A stretch of DNA of 34,416 bases from Kineococcus rubinsiae (GTDB lineage Bacteria; Actinomycetota; Actinomycetes; Actinomycetales; Kineococcaceae). Location: assembly GCF_011839805.1 (NCBI RefSeq), contig NZ_VWPY01000045.1:1-34416 (forward strand), read 5' to 3'. Position numbers and translations under genes: made by a program. Below the pieces are notes generated by a model. It saw nothing but the letters and a program-made list of their open reading frames with translations. It did not search any database and was not told the DNA's origin. Positions within the stretch are counted from its first letter, which is position 1. The number at the start of each line of letters is the position of its first letter. This document shows positions 16,344 through 24,125 of the stretch, piece after piece.

Positions 16344-17371
16344 GCGAGAACACCGCCACCGCCTCCCCGACGGGGAGGGCGGCCGGCACGGGGATCGCCC
16401 CGCGCCGCGCGTCCGCCCTCCTGGGCTCGGCCGCCGGCCGCAACACGGGTCTCGTGCTGGCCCTGGTCCTGCTGTGCCTCGCGGGGGTCGTGACCGCGGG
16501 CGACCGGTTCGCGGACGTGAGCAACGTGCTGACGATCCTCCGCCTGGCCTCGGTCATCGGGGTCGTCAGCGTCGGGATGACGTTCGTCGTCACCGGGGGC
16601 GGGATCGACCTGTCCGTCGGCGCCATCGTGGCGCTGTCGTCGGTGTGGGCGACCACGCTGGCGACCCAGGCCATGGCGCGGGACACCCACTGGCTGGTCA
16701 TGGTGTTCGCCGCCCTCGCCGTGGGCGCGGGCTGCGGCCTGGTGAACGGGACGCTCGTCGCCTACGGCCGGGTCGTCGCGTTCATCGCCACCCTGGCGAT
16801 GCTGGCCGCGGCCCGGGGCCTCGCCGAGATCATCTCCAACCGCAAGACGCAGATCGTGGACGTGCCCGGGTTCACCGCGTTCTGGGACACCTCCCCCCTC
16901 GGCGTCCCGATGCTCGTCCTCGTGTTCGCCGTCGTGGCGCTCGCCGGCTGGGTCGTGCTCAACCGCACCACCTTCGGGCGCCGCACCTACGCCGTCGGCA
17001 GCAACCCCGAGGCGGCCCGGCTGGCCGGCATCGACGTCCGGCGGCACACAGTCCTGCTCTACACGCTGCTCGGGATCTGCTGCGGCATCGCCGCCGTCAT
17101 GATCATCGCCCGCACCACCACGGGCAGCGCCACCCACGGCGGCCTCTACGAGCTCGACGCCATCGCGGCCGTCGTCATCGGCGGCACGCTGCTCTCGGGG
17201 GGCCGGGGGACCATCGCGGGCACCGTGTTCGGGGTCCTGATCTTCACGACCCTGTCGAACGTGTTCACCCTGAACAACCTCTCGATCTCCGCCCAGGCCG
17301 TCGCCAAGGGCGCGATCATCGTGCTCGCGGTCCTGCTGCAGCAGCGGCTCGCCCGGCGCAGCGGGGGCTGA
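16340..17371 (+). CDS. Sugar ABC transporter permease (RbsC-like)
   Basis: Inner-membrane permease of 343 residues with about ten hydrophobic helices beginning near residue 32, after a polar Ala/Thr-rich leader. Family hallmarks include SVGMTFVVTGGGIDLSVGAIVAL (about 74-96), the cytoplasmic segment NRTTFGRRTYAVGSNPEAARLAGI, which contacts the ATPase, and DAIAAVVIGGTLLSGGRGTIAGTVFG. It overlaps the ATPase gene by 4 nt (ATGA), with GGAAGGAA as ribosome binding site. It pairs with the double ATPase and the downstream binding protein. Ribose, xylose, galactose or polyol substrates are all possible for this family. Confidence 0.95.
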
Positions 17372-17469
17372 CCCTCCGCCCCCTCGCACCGCCCCTCCCC
17401 GTCGCACCACCCCACCCGCTCGGTCTCACCCCACCTGCTCGGCCCACCCCACGACCCAGGAGCACCGCC
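17372..17469 (+). other. C-rich spacer with 19-bp direct repeats before the sugar-binding protein
   Basis: This 98-nt intercistronic stretch is very rich in C and poor in G on the coding strand. CACCCCACCCGCTCGG (17408-17423) is repeated with one change at 17427-17442, and a partial third copy begins at 17445. It lacks hairpins. Such C-over-G regions are typical Rho-loading sites, but the same composition could also simply keep the following ribosome site open. Confidence 0.5.
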
Positions 17470-18501
17470 ATGGCCCGCACCGCCGTCCGTCGCCTCGTCA
17501 CCGTCCTCGCAGCCGGCGCGCTGCTCACCGGCTGCACCAGCAACACCCCCGAGGCACCCCCCGCGCAGGAGACGGCGGGCGGCGGCGGCGCGAACGCCGA
17601 GCCCGGCGAGAAGGTCGTCATCGGGTTCTCCGCCCCCGCGGCGGACCACGGGTGGATGGCGGCCATCTCCGCCGCGGCCAAGGCCGAGGCGGACAAGTAC
17701 TCCGACGTGGAGCTCAAAGCCGTCGAGGGCACGAACGACGTCAACCTCCAGATCAGCCAGGTCGAGACGCTGATCAACGAGAAGGTCGACGCGATCGTCC
17801 TGCTGCCCTTCGACGGTGCCGCCCTCACCCCCGTCGCCCTCAAGGCGATGGAGGCCGGCATCACGGTCATCAACATCGACCGCGAGTTCGACAGCCCCTT
17901 CGCCTCCCGGGTGACCGTGCGCGGCGACAACTACGGCATGGGCATCTCCGCGGGGACCTACGTGTGCGAGGAGCTGAAGGGCAAGGCCGACGCCGTCGTC
18001 GCGGAGATCGCGGGGATCGACTCGCTGCCCCTGACGCAGGACCGCAGCCAGGGCTTCGCGGACGCGCTGGGCCAGTGCGGGCTGAAGGTGAACAACCGGG
18101 TGGCCGCGGAGTTCACGGTCGAGAGCGGCGAGCGCGCCGCGGCGAACCTGCTGCAGGCGGCGCCGCGCATCGACGCCATCTGGAACCACGACGACGACCA
18201 GGGCATCGGCGTGAACGCGGCCATCAAGAACTCCGGCCGCAGCGAGTTCTTCATGGTGGGCGGGGCGGGATCGGCCAACGTCATGCGCGAGATCAAGGCC
18301 GGCGACGGCCTGCTCAAGGCGACGGTGGTCTACCCGTCCACCCAGGGCGCCGACGGCATCGCCCTGGCCCGCCTGCTCGTCCAGGGCAAGGGCCTCAGCG
18401 ACATCGTCGAGGTGGAGGTGCCGCGGTCCATCCAGCTGTCCGCACCCGTCGTCACCCAGGACAACGTCGACAAGTACCTCGAGGCCGCGTTCGAGTCCTG
18501 A
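17470..18501 (+). CDS. Sugar ABC transporter substrate-binding lipoprotein (RbsB-like, Peripla_BP_4)
   Basis: Extracytoplasmic sugar receptor of 343 residues. The signal peptide ends in lipobox LLTGC, with lipidated Cys22, then a Gly/Ala/Glu linker (25-48). The mature domain has the RbsB layout: VVIGFSAPAADHGWMAAI, INEKVDAIVLLPFDGAALTPV, GITVINIDREFDSPFASRV, and the hinge-side WNHDDDQGIGVNAAI. Residues around the cleft (Asp, Arg, Asn) fit a pyranose or furanose ligand without fixing it. AGGAG lies 7 nt before the ATG. It ends the operon, followed by a strong hairpin. It is separated from the permease by 98 nt, so it may be expressed at a different level. Confidence 0.95.
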   Translation: MARTAVRRLVTVLAAGALLTGCTSNTPEAPPAQETAGGGGANAEPGEKVVIGFSAPAADHGWMAAISAAAKAEADKYSDVELKAVEGTNDVNLQISQVETLINEKVDAIVLLPFDGAALTPVALKAMEAGITVINIDREFDSPFASRVTVRGDNYGMGISAGTYVCEELKGKADAVVAEIAGIDSLPLTQDRSQGFADALGQCGLKVNNRVAAEFTVESGERAAANLLQAAPRIDAIWNHDDDQGIGVNAAIKNSGRSEFFMVGGAGSANVMREIKAGDGLLKATVVYPSTQGADGIALARLLVQGKGLSDIVEVEVPRSIQLSAPVVTQDNVDKYLEAAFES

Positions 18502-18509
18502 GCCGGACG

Positions 18510-18549
18510 CCGGGACACCGGGCCCCCCACGGGTGGCCCGGTGTCCCGG
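18510..18549. terminator. Bidirectional terminator between the sugar operon and DUF2530
   Basis: Perfect 15-bp arms CCGGGACACCGGGCC (18510-18524) and GGCCCGGTGTCCCGG (18535-18549) flank a 10-nt loop, nine bases past the binding-protein stop. A second short palindrome, CCCCTCC-GGAGGGG (18553-18566), abuts the stop of the convergent DUF2530 gene. Confidence 0.85.
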
Positions 18550-18566
18550 CCGCCCCTCCGGAGGGG

Positions 18567-18815
18567 TCAGGCCCGCTCGCGCGCGCGCCGGTCGCGCCGG
18601 TGCAGGTAGGCCAGGAAGACCAGCCCGATGCCGATGCCGGCCACGCAGGTCCCGAGCCGGCCGCCGGGCAGGGCGTCGCGGACCTGCGGGACGGTGAGGG
18701 CCAGCACGAGCAGGGCCGTCCACGCCGCGAGCCCGACGGCCGCGGCGCGGCGGTCGTCCGTGCGCAGCGGCGCGGGCGGGGGCTTGGCCTTCGAGGGCGG
18801 CAGGTACAGCGGCAC
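18567..18815 (-). CDS. DUF2530 small membrane protein
   Basis: An 82-residue protein beginning with the proline-rich segment LPPSKAKPPPAPLRTDDRR, followed by two hydrophobic helices (about 25-43 and 53-71) separated by the polar turn VRDALPGGRLG, and a basic end (HRRDRRARERA). This architecture is that of the actinobacterial DUF2530 family, which has no known function and often lies near DUF3027, MarR and MFS genes. GTG 18815 is chosen because it places the start just before the conserved proline segment; GGGGAG lies 9 nt upstream. It converges on the sugar operon. Confidence 0.78.
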   Translation of the reverse strand: MPLYLPPSKAKPPPAPLRTDDRRAAAVGLAAWTALLVLALTVPQVRDALPGGRLGTCVAGIGIGLVFLAYLHRRDRRARERA

Positions 18816-18898
18816 CCCGCCAGTCTCCCCGGTGCGGGCCGGACGGCACAGCCGGGCCCCGTGCCGCCCGGCCGCCCGGGGTCTGCTGGGATGGAGGC

Positions 18899-19645
18899 AT
18901 GGCTGAAGCACGCGGAACGGGTCGGACGGCGGTCGTCACGGGCGCCTCGAGCGGGATCGGCGCCGCCACGGTGCGGGCGCTGGCCGCCGCGGGGTTCGAC
19001 ACCGTCGCCGCGGCGCGCCGCGTCGAGCGCTGCGAGGAGCTGGCCCGCGAGGTGGGCGGGCGCGCCCTGGCGCTGGACGTCACCGACGACGCGTCGGTCG
19101 CGGCGTTCGCCGAGGCCGTGGGCGACGTGGCGGTCGTCGTGCACTCCGCGGGCGGCGCGTTCGGCACCGACGCGGTGGCCGACGCCGACCCCGACGGCTG
19201 GGCGCGGATGTACGACGTCAACGTCCTCGGGTTCCTCCGCGTGCACCGCGCGCTGCTGCCGGCCGTGCGCCGCAGCGGGAACGGCCACGTCGTCGTCCTC
19301 GGCTCCATCGCGGGCTTCGAGGTCTACCCGGGCGGCAGCGGGTACACCGCCGCCAAGCACGCCGTCCGCGCCGTCGTGAAGACGATGCGCCAGGAGCTGC
19401 TGGGCGAGCCGATCCGGGTCACCGAGGTCGCCCCCGGGATGGTGCAGACGGAGTTCTCCGTCGTCCGCCTGGGCAGCGAGGAGGCCGCCGCGAAGGTCTA
19501 CGAGGGCGTCACCCCGCTGACGGCCGAGGACGTCGCCGACGTCATCGCCTTCGCCGTCACGCGCCCGGCCCACGTCGACCTGGACCACATCGTGATGCGG
19601 CCCGTGCAGCAGGCCGACGCGGCGCACGTGCACCGCCGCAGCTGA
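18899..19645 (+). CDS. Short-chain dehydrogenase/reductase (classical SDR)
   Basis: NAD(P)-dependent oxidoreductase of 248 residues. The nucleotide motif TGASSGIG (14-21) and Arg residues at the end of strand two (AAARRVER) favour NADP. The catalytic set is Asn108, Ser136 (VLGSIAG), Tyr149 and Lys153 (YTAAK). The segment APGMVQTEFSVVRLG and overall length resemble YdfG-type 3-hydroxy acid or serine dehydrogenases, but the substrate cannot be fixed. Only TGGGAT sits 6 nt before the ATG, so it may be leaderless. It converges on the GGDEF-EAL gene with a hairpin between. Confidence 0.93.
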   Translation: MAEARGTGRTAVVTGASSGIGAATVRALAAAGFDTVAAARRVERCEELAREVGGRALALDVTDDASVAAFAEAVGDVAVVVHSAGGAFGTDAVADADPDGWARMYDVNVLGFLRVHRALLPAVRRSGNGHVVVLGSIAGFEVYPGGSGYTAAKHAVRAVVKTMRQELLGEPIRVTEVAPGMVQTEFSVVRLGSEEAAAKVYEGVTPLTAEDVADVIAFAVTRPAHVDLDHIVMRPVQQADAAHVHRRS

Positions 19646-19650
19646 GGCCC

Positions 19651-19672
19651 CCCGCGGCCACCCGGCCGCGGG
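19651..19672. terminator. Bidirectional hairpin terminator
   Basis: CCCGCGGCC (19651-19659) and GGCCGCGGG (19664-19672) pair perfectly around the loop ACCC. It lies in the 33-nt gap between the convergent SDR and GGDEF-EAL genes and can serve both. Confidence 0.75.
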
Positions 19673-19678
19673 AGCCGC

Positions 19679-21838
19679 TCAGAGGGGCAGGCCGGTGAGC
19701 AGCTCCGCGGCCACGGGACGGCCGAACAGCCAGCCCTGGGCGCGGTCGCACCCCATGTCGCGCAGCGTCCTCGCCTGCAGCTCCGTCTCGACGCCCTCCG
19801 CCGTGACGACCATGCCGTGGGCGTGGGCGAGGCTGATCAGCGCCTGCACGACGGCGTCGGCGCGCGCCGTCTGGCCCAGCGGCCGCACGAACGACATGTC
19901 GATCTTGAGGAACGCGAGCGGGAACCGGTCGAGGTAGGACAGCGACGAGTACCCCGTCCCGAAGTCGTCGAGGCCGACGCGCGCGCCGATGCTCCGCAGC
20001 TCCCCGAGGCTCGCCCGGGTCGTGCTGGACAGGTCGATGAGCGTGCGCTCGGTGACCTCGGCGAGCAGGCTCGCCCCCGAGGCGCCGGTGCTCTCGACGC
20101 TGTGCGCGAGGCGGTGGGCGAACGACGGGTGCTCCAGCGTCTTGCCGGAGACGTTGAACGAGACCTGCATCGTCGACCCCGCGAGCCGCCACTCCCGCAG
20201 CTGCCGCAGCACCTCCTGCAGGACCCACGTGTCGACGTCGACGATCAGGCCCGTGTCCTCGGCGGTGTCGACGAAGGACGACGGCTGCATCAGGCCCTCG
20301 ACGGGGTCCTGAAGCCGGACGAGCGCCTCCGCGGCGACGAGCCGGTCGTCGCGCAGGTCGACGATGGGCTGCCACACCACGCGCAGCCCCTCGGTGCGCA
20401 GCGCGCGGCGCACGCGGTGCTCGGCGTCGCGCGACGCGCGGGCGTCGTCGCGCATGGCGCTGTCGAAGACGGCGCAGCGGTCGCGGCCGGCGTCCTTGGC
20501 CCGGTACAGGGCCATGTCGGCGTTGCGGAACAGCTCGTCCGAGGAGCCCTCCCACCCGACGGCGATGCCGGCGCTGCTCGTGCAGACCAGCGGCTCGGGC
20601 AGGCCGGGCAGCACCAGCGGGGCCCGCAGGCGGCGGATGAGGTTGTGCGCCATGATCTGCGCGCTCTCGGGCCGGTCGACGCCGGGGACCATGAGGACGA
20701 ACTCGTCGCCGCCGAGGCGGGCCAGCGTCGAGCCCGCGGGGGCGGCCTCCTCGAGGCGGACGGCGACCTGGCGCAGGAGCGCGTCGCCGACCTGGTGGCC
20801 GAGGGTGTCGTTGACGAGCTTGAAGCGGTCGAGGTCGAGCAGGACGAGGGCGACGGCGCGGGACGGGCTCGCCTCCGCGAGCGCCTCGGCGAGCCGGACG
20901 TCGAGCACGGCGCGGTTGGCCAGGCCCGTGAGCGAGTCGCACTGGGCGAGGCGGACGAGCTCGCCCGTCGAGCGGTCCCCGCCGGAGACGTCGAGCACGA
21001 GGCCCTGGACCTCGGTGTGCACGGCGCTGCCCAGGGGGACGCTCATGCCGAGGAAGGTCTTGACCTGCCCGTCGGCCAGCGTCACGCGGAACGGGTAGGG
21101 CGCGGACGTGCCGGCGTGCGCGGCCGGGTCCTCCACGCCCGTGAAGGGGCCGCGGTCGTCGGGGTGGATCTGCCCGCGCCAGGTCGCGAGGTCCGGGTCC
21201 GGTGCCCCGGGCGGCATCTGCAGCATCTCCCGCAGCCGCCCGTCGAGGTGGACGACGCCCGCGGCGGGGTCCCAGGACCACTCCCCCAGGCCGGCCAGGC
21301 GCAGCGCGCCCGAGAGCAGCAGCTCCGTGGAGGCCAGCTCGATGCGCGCGGCGCGCTCGTGCGCGGCCGCCGTCAGGGCGCGCCACGCGGCGCCGCCCGC
21401 GCCGGCCAGGACCTCCAGCGGGGCCGCCCCGGCCAGCGGCGAGCCCCACACGGCGATCCGCGGGGCGCGCGGGTCGCCGGGGACGAGCTCGACGACGGAC
21501 GTCGGCGACATCCGGGCCAGGTCGGCGCCGACCAGGCGGGAGCCGGGGACCAGGAGCAGGTCGCCGCGGGCCGCGACGACCTCCAGCTCGCGGTGGCGGG
21601 AGCGGGCGACGGTGTGCAGGAGCAGCACCCGCTGGTGGCCGGCCAGGAAGGCCTGCGCGACGAGCTCCTCGGCGAGGACGTCGACGTCCGGGCAGTCCGC
21701 GAAGCACCGCTGGGCGCTCAGGACGGCGGCGGCCGTCACGTCGAGGCCCGCGCCCTCCGCGCGCACGGGTCGCGGGATCGCCGGGTCGGGGCCCGCCCCG
21801 CCCGTCGCGTCCGCTGTGCTCGTCACCGTCATCGCCAT
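19679..21838 (-). CDS. GGDEF-EAL protein: diguanylate cyclase / c-di-GMP phosphodiesterase
   Basis: A 719-residue c-di-GMP enzyme. Residues about 35-170 look like an N-terminal GAF-like sensory domain, and 175-290 like a PAS domain (GEWSWDPAAGVVHLDGRLREMLQMPPG; IHPDDR). The GGDEF domain (about 295-460) has an intact GGDEF at 376-380, but no RxxD inhibitory site precedes it. The EAL domain (475-719) keeps its catalytic residues: E504 (EALVR), N562, E594, DDFG (624-627), K645 and E681 in AEGVE. Both activities are therefore possible. No membrane helix or signal peptide is seen. ATG 21838 is chosen by onset of normal protein composition; the frame stays open upstream through a 15-bp minisatellite. 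Confidence 0.92.
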   Translation of the reverse strand: MAMTVTSTADATGGAGPDPAIPRPVRAEGAGLDVTAAAVLSAQRCFADCPDVDVLAEELVAQAFLAGHQRVLLLHTVARSRHRELEVVAARGDLLLVPGSRLVGADLARMSPTSVVELVPGDPRAPRIAVWGSPLAGAAPLEVLAGAGGAAWRALTAAAHERAARIELASTELLLSGALRLAGLGEWSWDPAAGVVHLDGRLREMLQMPPGAPDPDLATWRGQIHPDDRGPFTGVEDPAAHAGTSAPYPFRVTLADGQVKTFLGMSVPLGSAVHTEVQGLVLDVSGGDRSTGELVRLAQCDSLTGLANRAVLDVRLAEALAEASPSRAVALVLLDLDRFKLVNDTLGHQVGDALLRQVAVRLEEAAPAGSTLARLGGDEFVLMVPGVDRPESAQIMAHNLIRRLRAPLVLPGLPEPLVCTSSAGIAVGWEGSSDELFRNADMALYRAKDAGRDRCAVFDSAMRDDARASRDAEHRVRRALRTEGLRVVWQPIVDLRDDRLVAAEALVRLQDPVEGLMQPSSFVDTAEDTGLIVDVDTWVLQEVLRQLREWRLAGSTMQVSFNVSGKTLEHPSFAHRLAHSVESTGASGASLLAEVTERTLIDLSSTTRASLGELRSIGARVGLDDFGTGYSSLSYLDRFPLAFLKIDMSFVRPLGQTARADAVVQALISLAHAHGMVVTAEGVETELQARTLRDMGCDRAQGWLFGRPVAAELLTGLPL

Positions 21839-21860
21839 GCTCGTGCCCCGCCCGCCGTGT

Positions 21861-21976
21861 CCAGCCCTGCCCCGACCAGCCCTGTTCCGACCAGCTCTGC
21901 CCCGACCGGCCCTGCCCCGGCCGGCCCTGCTCCGGCCGGCCCTGCTCCAGCCGGGTCTGCCCCGGCCGACCCGGTC
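21861..21976. repeat. 15-bp minisatellite, about seven units
   Basis: Units of 15 bp run from 21872 (CCGACCAGCCCTGTT), with boundaries at 21887, 21902, 21917, 21932, 21947 and 21962, plus a partial unit from 21861. The units at 21917 and 21932 are identical; others differ by one to four bases. On the minus strand this reads AGRGR-like pentapeptides in the GGDEF-EAL frame and AGAGP-like in another, because the period is a multiple of three. It lies 23 nt upstream of the chosen start. Confidence 0.9.
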
Positions 21977-22100
21977 GCCCGGGGCGTGTCGTCCTGCCGT
22001 GCGGTCCGCGCCCGCCCGGGCGGGTGGGGCACGTGGTCCAGCCGTGCCTGCACCTGCCACCTCCGGCGTCGCCGACCTGGTCCGAACGGGCGGTCGTACA

Positions 22101-22117
22101 TCACTAAGCGTAAGTGA
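22101..22117. promoter_or_regulatory. Dyad in the A/T-rich promoter patch of the GGDEF-EAL gene
   Basis: TCACT (22101-22105) and AGTGA (22113-22117) are perfect inverted repeats around 7 bp, inside the only A/T-rich stretch of the region. On the minus strand TACGCT and TTACAG are possible promoter pieces, but their spacing is poor, so no promoter is assigned. Confidence 0.35.
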
Positions 22118-22223
22118 CTGTAACGCCGCGTAGGGCAAGAACGGTAGTCGTGGCCCGTCGGGCGGTCGCCGCGGGCGGGTGGGCCTGCGCCCGTTCGGGT
22201 GAGGGCGCAGAAGTGGTTGCCGC

Positions 22224-22252
22224 TGGTCATTAGCTGAGCTAACGACTACCCT
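22224..22252 (+). promoter_or_regulatory. MarR-MFS promoter with operator in the spacer
   Basis: TGGTCA (22224-22229, weak -35) and TACCCT (22247-22252, -10) are exactly 17 bp apart. The spacer contains TTAGCTGAGCTAA (22230-22242), a perfect 6-1-6 palindrome typical of MarR-family boxes. The GTG start at 22259 is 6 nt after the -10, so the transcript is probably leaderless. Bound MarR would block polymerase, giving autorepression of marR and the exporter. Confidence 0.7.
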
Positions 22253-22258
22253 CGAGGT

Positions 22259-22765
22259 GTGCCACCCGAGACCTCCCCCGCCCCCTCCCCCGCCGCTGCG
22301 ACGACGTCCGCGGACCCCGACCTGGGCCCCGCCCCGGCCCTCGACGGCGAGGTCGAGCCGCTCGCCGTCGAGCTGCGCATCTCGCTGCTGCGGACCGCGC
22401 GGAAGCTGCGGGCGATGAAGAGCAACGACGAGCTCTCCGACGGCCAGTTCTCGGTGCTCGCCCACCTCGTCGTCAACGGCCCGCGCACGCCCGGGGAGCT
22501 GGCCGAGGCCGAGCACGTCCGCCCGCCGTCGATGACCCGGACGATCGCGGTCCTCGCCGACGCCGGCCTCGTCGACCGCACCGACCACCCCGTCGACGGC
22601 CGCCAGGTGCTGATCTCCGCGAGCGACGCCGGCCTGCGCACCGTCGAGGAGACCCGCCGCCGGCGCGCCGCCTGGCTGAGCCTCCGCCTCGCCGAGCTGA
22701 CCCCCGCCCAGCGCGCGGTCCTCGCCGAGGCCTCCTCGATCCTGCGGACGGTGATCTCCGCGTGA
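22259..22765 (+). CDS. MarR-family transcriptional regulator
   Basis: A 168-residue repressor. A Pro/Ala-rich leader (1-30) precedes the dimerisation helix (VEPLAVELRISLLRTARKLRAMK), the winged helix (about 62-125; FSVLAHLVVNGPRTPGELAEAEHVRPPSMTRTIAVLADAGLV) and the wing DHPVDGRQVLIS, whose DxR pattern is the family signature. The C-terminal helix closes the dimer. It overlaps the MFS gene by 4 nt and has a perfect palindrome in its promoter. The ligand is unknown; the partnership with an exporter suggests control of efflux. Recalls Mycobacterium Rv0880 by position and type. Confidence 0.94.
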   Translation: MPPETSPAPSPAAATTSADPDLGPAPALDGEVEPLAVELRISLLRTARKLRAMKSNDELSDGQFSVLAHLVVNGPRTPGELAEAEHVRPPSMTRTIAVLADAGLVDRTDHPVDGRQVLISASDAGLRTVEETRRRRAAWLSLRLAELTPAQRAVLAEASSILRTVISA

Positions 22766-24078
22766 GCGTGGGCTCCCGCATCGTCGCCAACCCGACGTTC
22801 CGCTCGCTGCGCCACCGCGACTACCGGCTGTGGGCGACGGGCGCCGTCGTCAGCAACACCGGCACGTGGATGCAGCGCGTCGCGCAGGACTGGCTCGTCA
22901 TCAAGGTCCTGACCGACGGGTCCGGGACGGCCGGCGGCATCACCACCGGCCTGCAGTTCGGCCCCATCCTGCTGCTGGCCCCCCTCGCCGGGGTCATCGC
23001 CGACCGGTTCCCCAAGCGCCGGGTCCTCATGGCGACGCAGGTGACCATGGCGCTGCTCGGGGTGGCCCTCGGGGCGCTCGTGCTCTCCGGGCGCGCGGAG
23101 CTCTGGCACGTCTACGTGTTCGCGGTCCTGCTGGGCTGCGCGTCCGCGATCGACGGGCCGGTGCGGCAGACGTTCGTCTCGGAGCTCGTGCCCCGCGAGG
23201 ACCTGCCCAACGCGGTCGGCCTGAACTCGGCCTCGTTCAACGCGGCCCGCCTCGTCGGCCCCGGCCTCGCCGGCGTCCTCATCGCGGCCATCGGCACCGG
23301 GCCGCTGTTCCTCATCAACGCGCTGACGTTCATCGCCCCGCTGACGACGCTGCACATGATGCGGCCCGCGGTCGCCCCGGTGCGCAAGCCCAAGCCCGCC
23401 AAGGGGACCGGCCGGATGATCGACGGCGTCCGCTACGTCCGGCAGCGCCCGGACCTGCTGGCGATCTTCGCGGTCGTCGGGATCGTCGGGACGTTCGGCC
23501 TGAACTTCCAGCTGACCAGCGCCCTCATGGTCAGCGTCCACTTCCAGCGCAGCTCGTGGGAGTTCGGCCTCGCCGGAACCATCATGGCGATGGGTTCCCT
23601 CGCCGGCGCCCTCGTCGCCGCGCGCCGGGAGCGGCCGCGGTTCCGGCTGGTGTTCGGCGCGGCCGTCGCCTTCGGGGTGTTCGGGGCGCTGGGCGCGCTC
23701 ATGCCGAACTACTGGCTCTACGTCGTGATGCTGGTCCCCATGGGGCTGTCGTCGCTGACGCTCATGACGGCCGCGAACGCCACCGTGCAGATCAGCACCG
23801 ATCCCGCGATGCGCGGACGGGTGATGGCGATGTACATGGCGCTCATGCAGGGCGGGACGGTCGTCGGCGGGCCCGTCGTCGGGTGGATCGGCACGGAGTT
23901 CGGCGCGCCCTGGTCGATCCTCGCGGGGTCGATCCCCTCGATCGCCGTGGCGCTCGTCGCCGGGGCCTACCTGATGCGCCGCACGCGGGTCCGCGTCCGC
24001 TACCAGCTCCGCGGCACCCCCCACCTGAGCGTGGTGCCCGCCGCGGGCCGCGACGAGCGGGACGTCGCCGCGGCCTGA
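22762..24078 (+). CDS. MFS exporter (EntS/MFS_3-like)
   Basis: A 438-residue membrane transporter with about twelve hydrophobic helices. Near the N-terminus FRSLRHRDYRLWATGAVVSNTGTWMQRVAQDWLV is the MFS_3/EntS opening; loop 2-3 carries the motif A variant GVIADRFPKRRVL (about 75-87); MRGRVMAMYMALMQGGTVVGGPVVGWI marks the second half. Members export siderophores, drugs or unknown metabolites by proton antiport. The GTG overlaps the MarR stop (GTGA), so both are translated together and share the operator-controlled promoter. Confidence 0.94.
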   Translation: MSVGSRIVANPTFRSLRHRDYRLWATGAVVSNTGTWMQRVAQDWLVIKVLTDGSGTAGGITTGLQFGPILLLAPLAGVIADRFPKRRVLMATQVTMALLGVALGALVLSGRAELWHVYVFAVLLGCASAIDGPVRQTFVSELVPREDLPNAVGLNSASFNAARLVGPGLAGVLIAAIGTGPLFLINALTFIAPLTTLHMMRPAVAPVRKPKPAKGTGRMIDGVRYVRQRPDLLAIFAVVGIVGTFGLNFQLTSALMVSVHFQRSSWEFGLAGTIMAMGSLAGALVAARRERPRFRLVFGAAVAFGVFGALGALMPNYWLYVVMLVPMGLSSLTLMTAANATVQISTDPAMRGRVMAMYMALMQGGTVVGGPVVGWIGTEFGAPWSILAGSIPSIAVALVAGAYLMRRTRVRVRYQLRGTPHLSVVPAAGRDERDVAAA

Positions 24079-24125
24079 CGCAGCGGGTGGAGCAGGCACC
24101 CGCGCGACGGGCGGATGATGGTGCC

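Larger units (their letters stand above)
21839..22258. other. Divergent regulatory region between GGDEF-EAL and MarR genes
   Basis: This 420-nt region has no gene I can support. From left to right it holds a 15-bp minisatellite (21861-21976), GC-rich leader, an A/T-rich patch with the dyad TCACT-N7-AGTGA (22101-22117) that probably marks the GGDEF-EAL promoter, and the MarR promoter with its operator (22224-22252). Confidence 0.6.

Noticed and set aside
21872-21976. CRISPR-like array
   Set aside because: Units are directly adjacent 15-mers without spacers, so this is a minisatellite.
19817-22117. Plus-strand ORF of 766 codons opposite the GGDEF-EAL gene
   Set aside because: Shadow frame; the minus strand carries intact GGDEF and EAL motifs.
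21829-22230. Minus-strand ORF with AGAGP repeats in the leader of the GGDEF-EAL gene
   Set aside because: It is a reading of the 15-bp minisatellite and has no recognisable domain or ribosome site.
19679-22588. Extended 969-codon frame for the GGDEF-EAL protein
   Set aside because: The extension crosses the MarR gene and promoter on the other strand and is low-complexity; the start is set at 21838.
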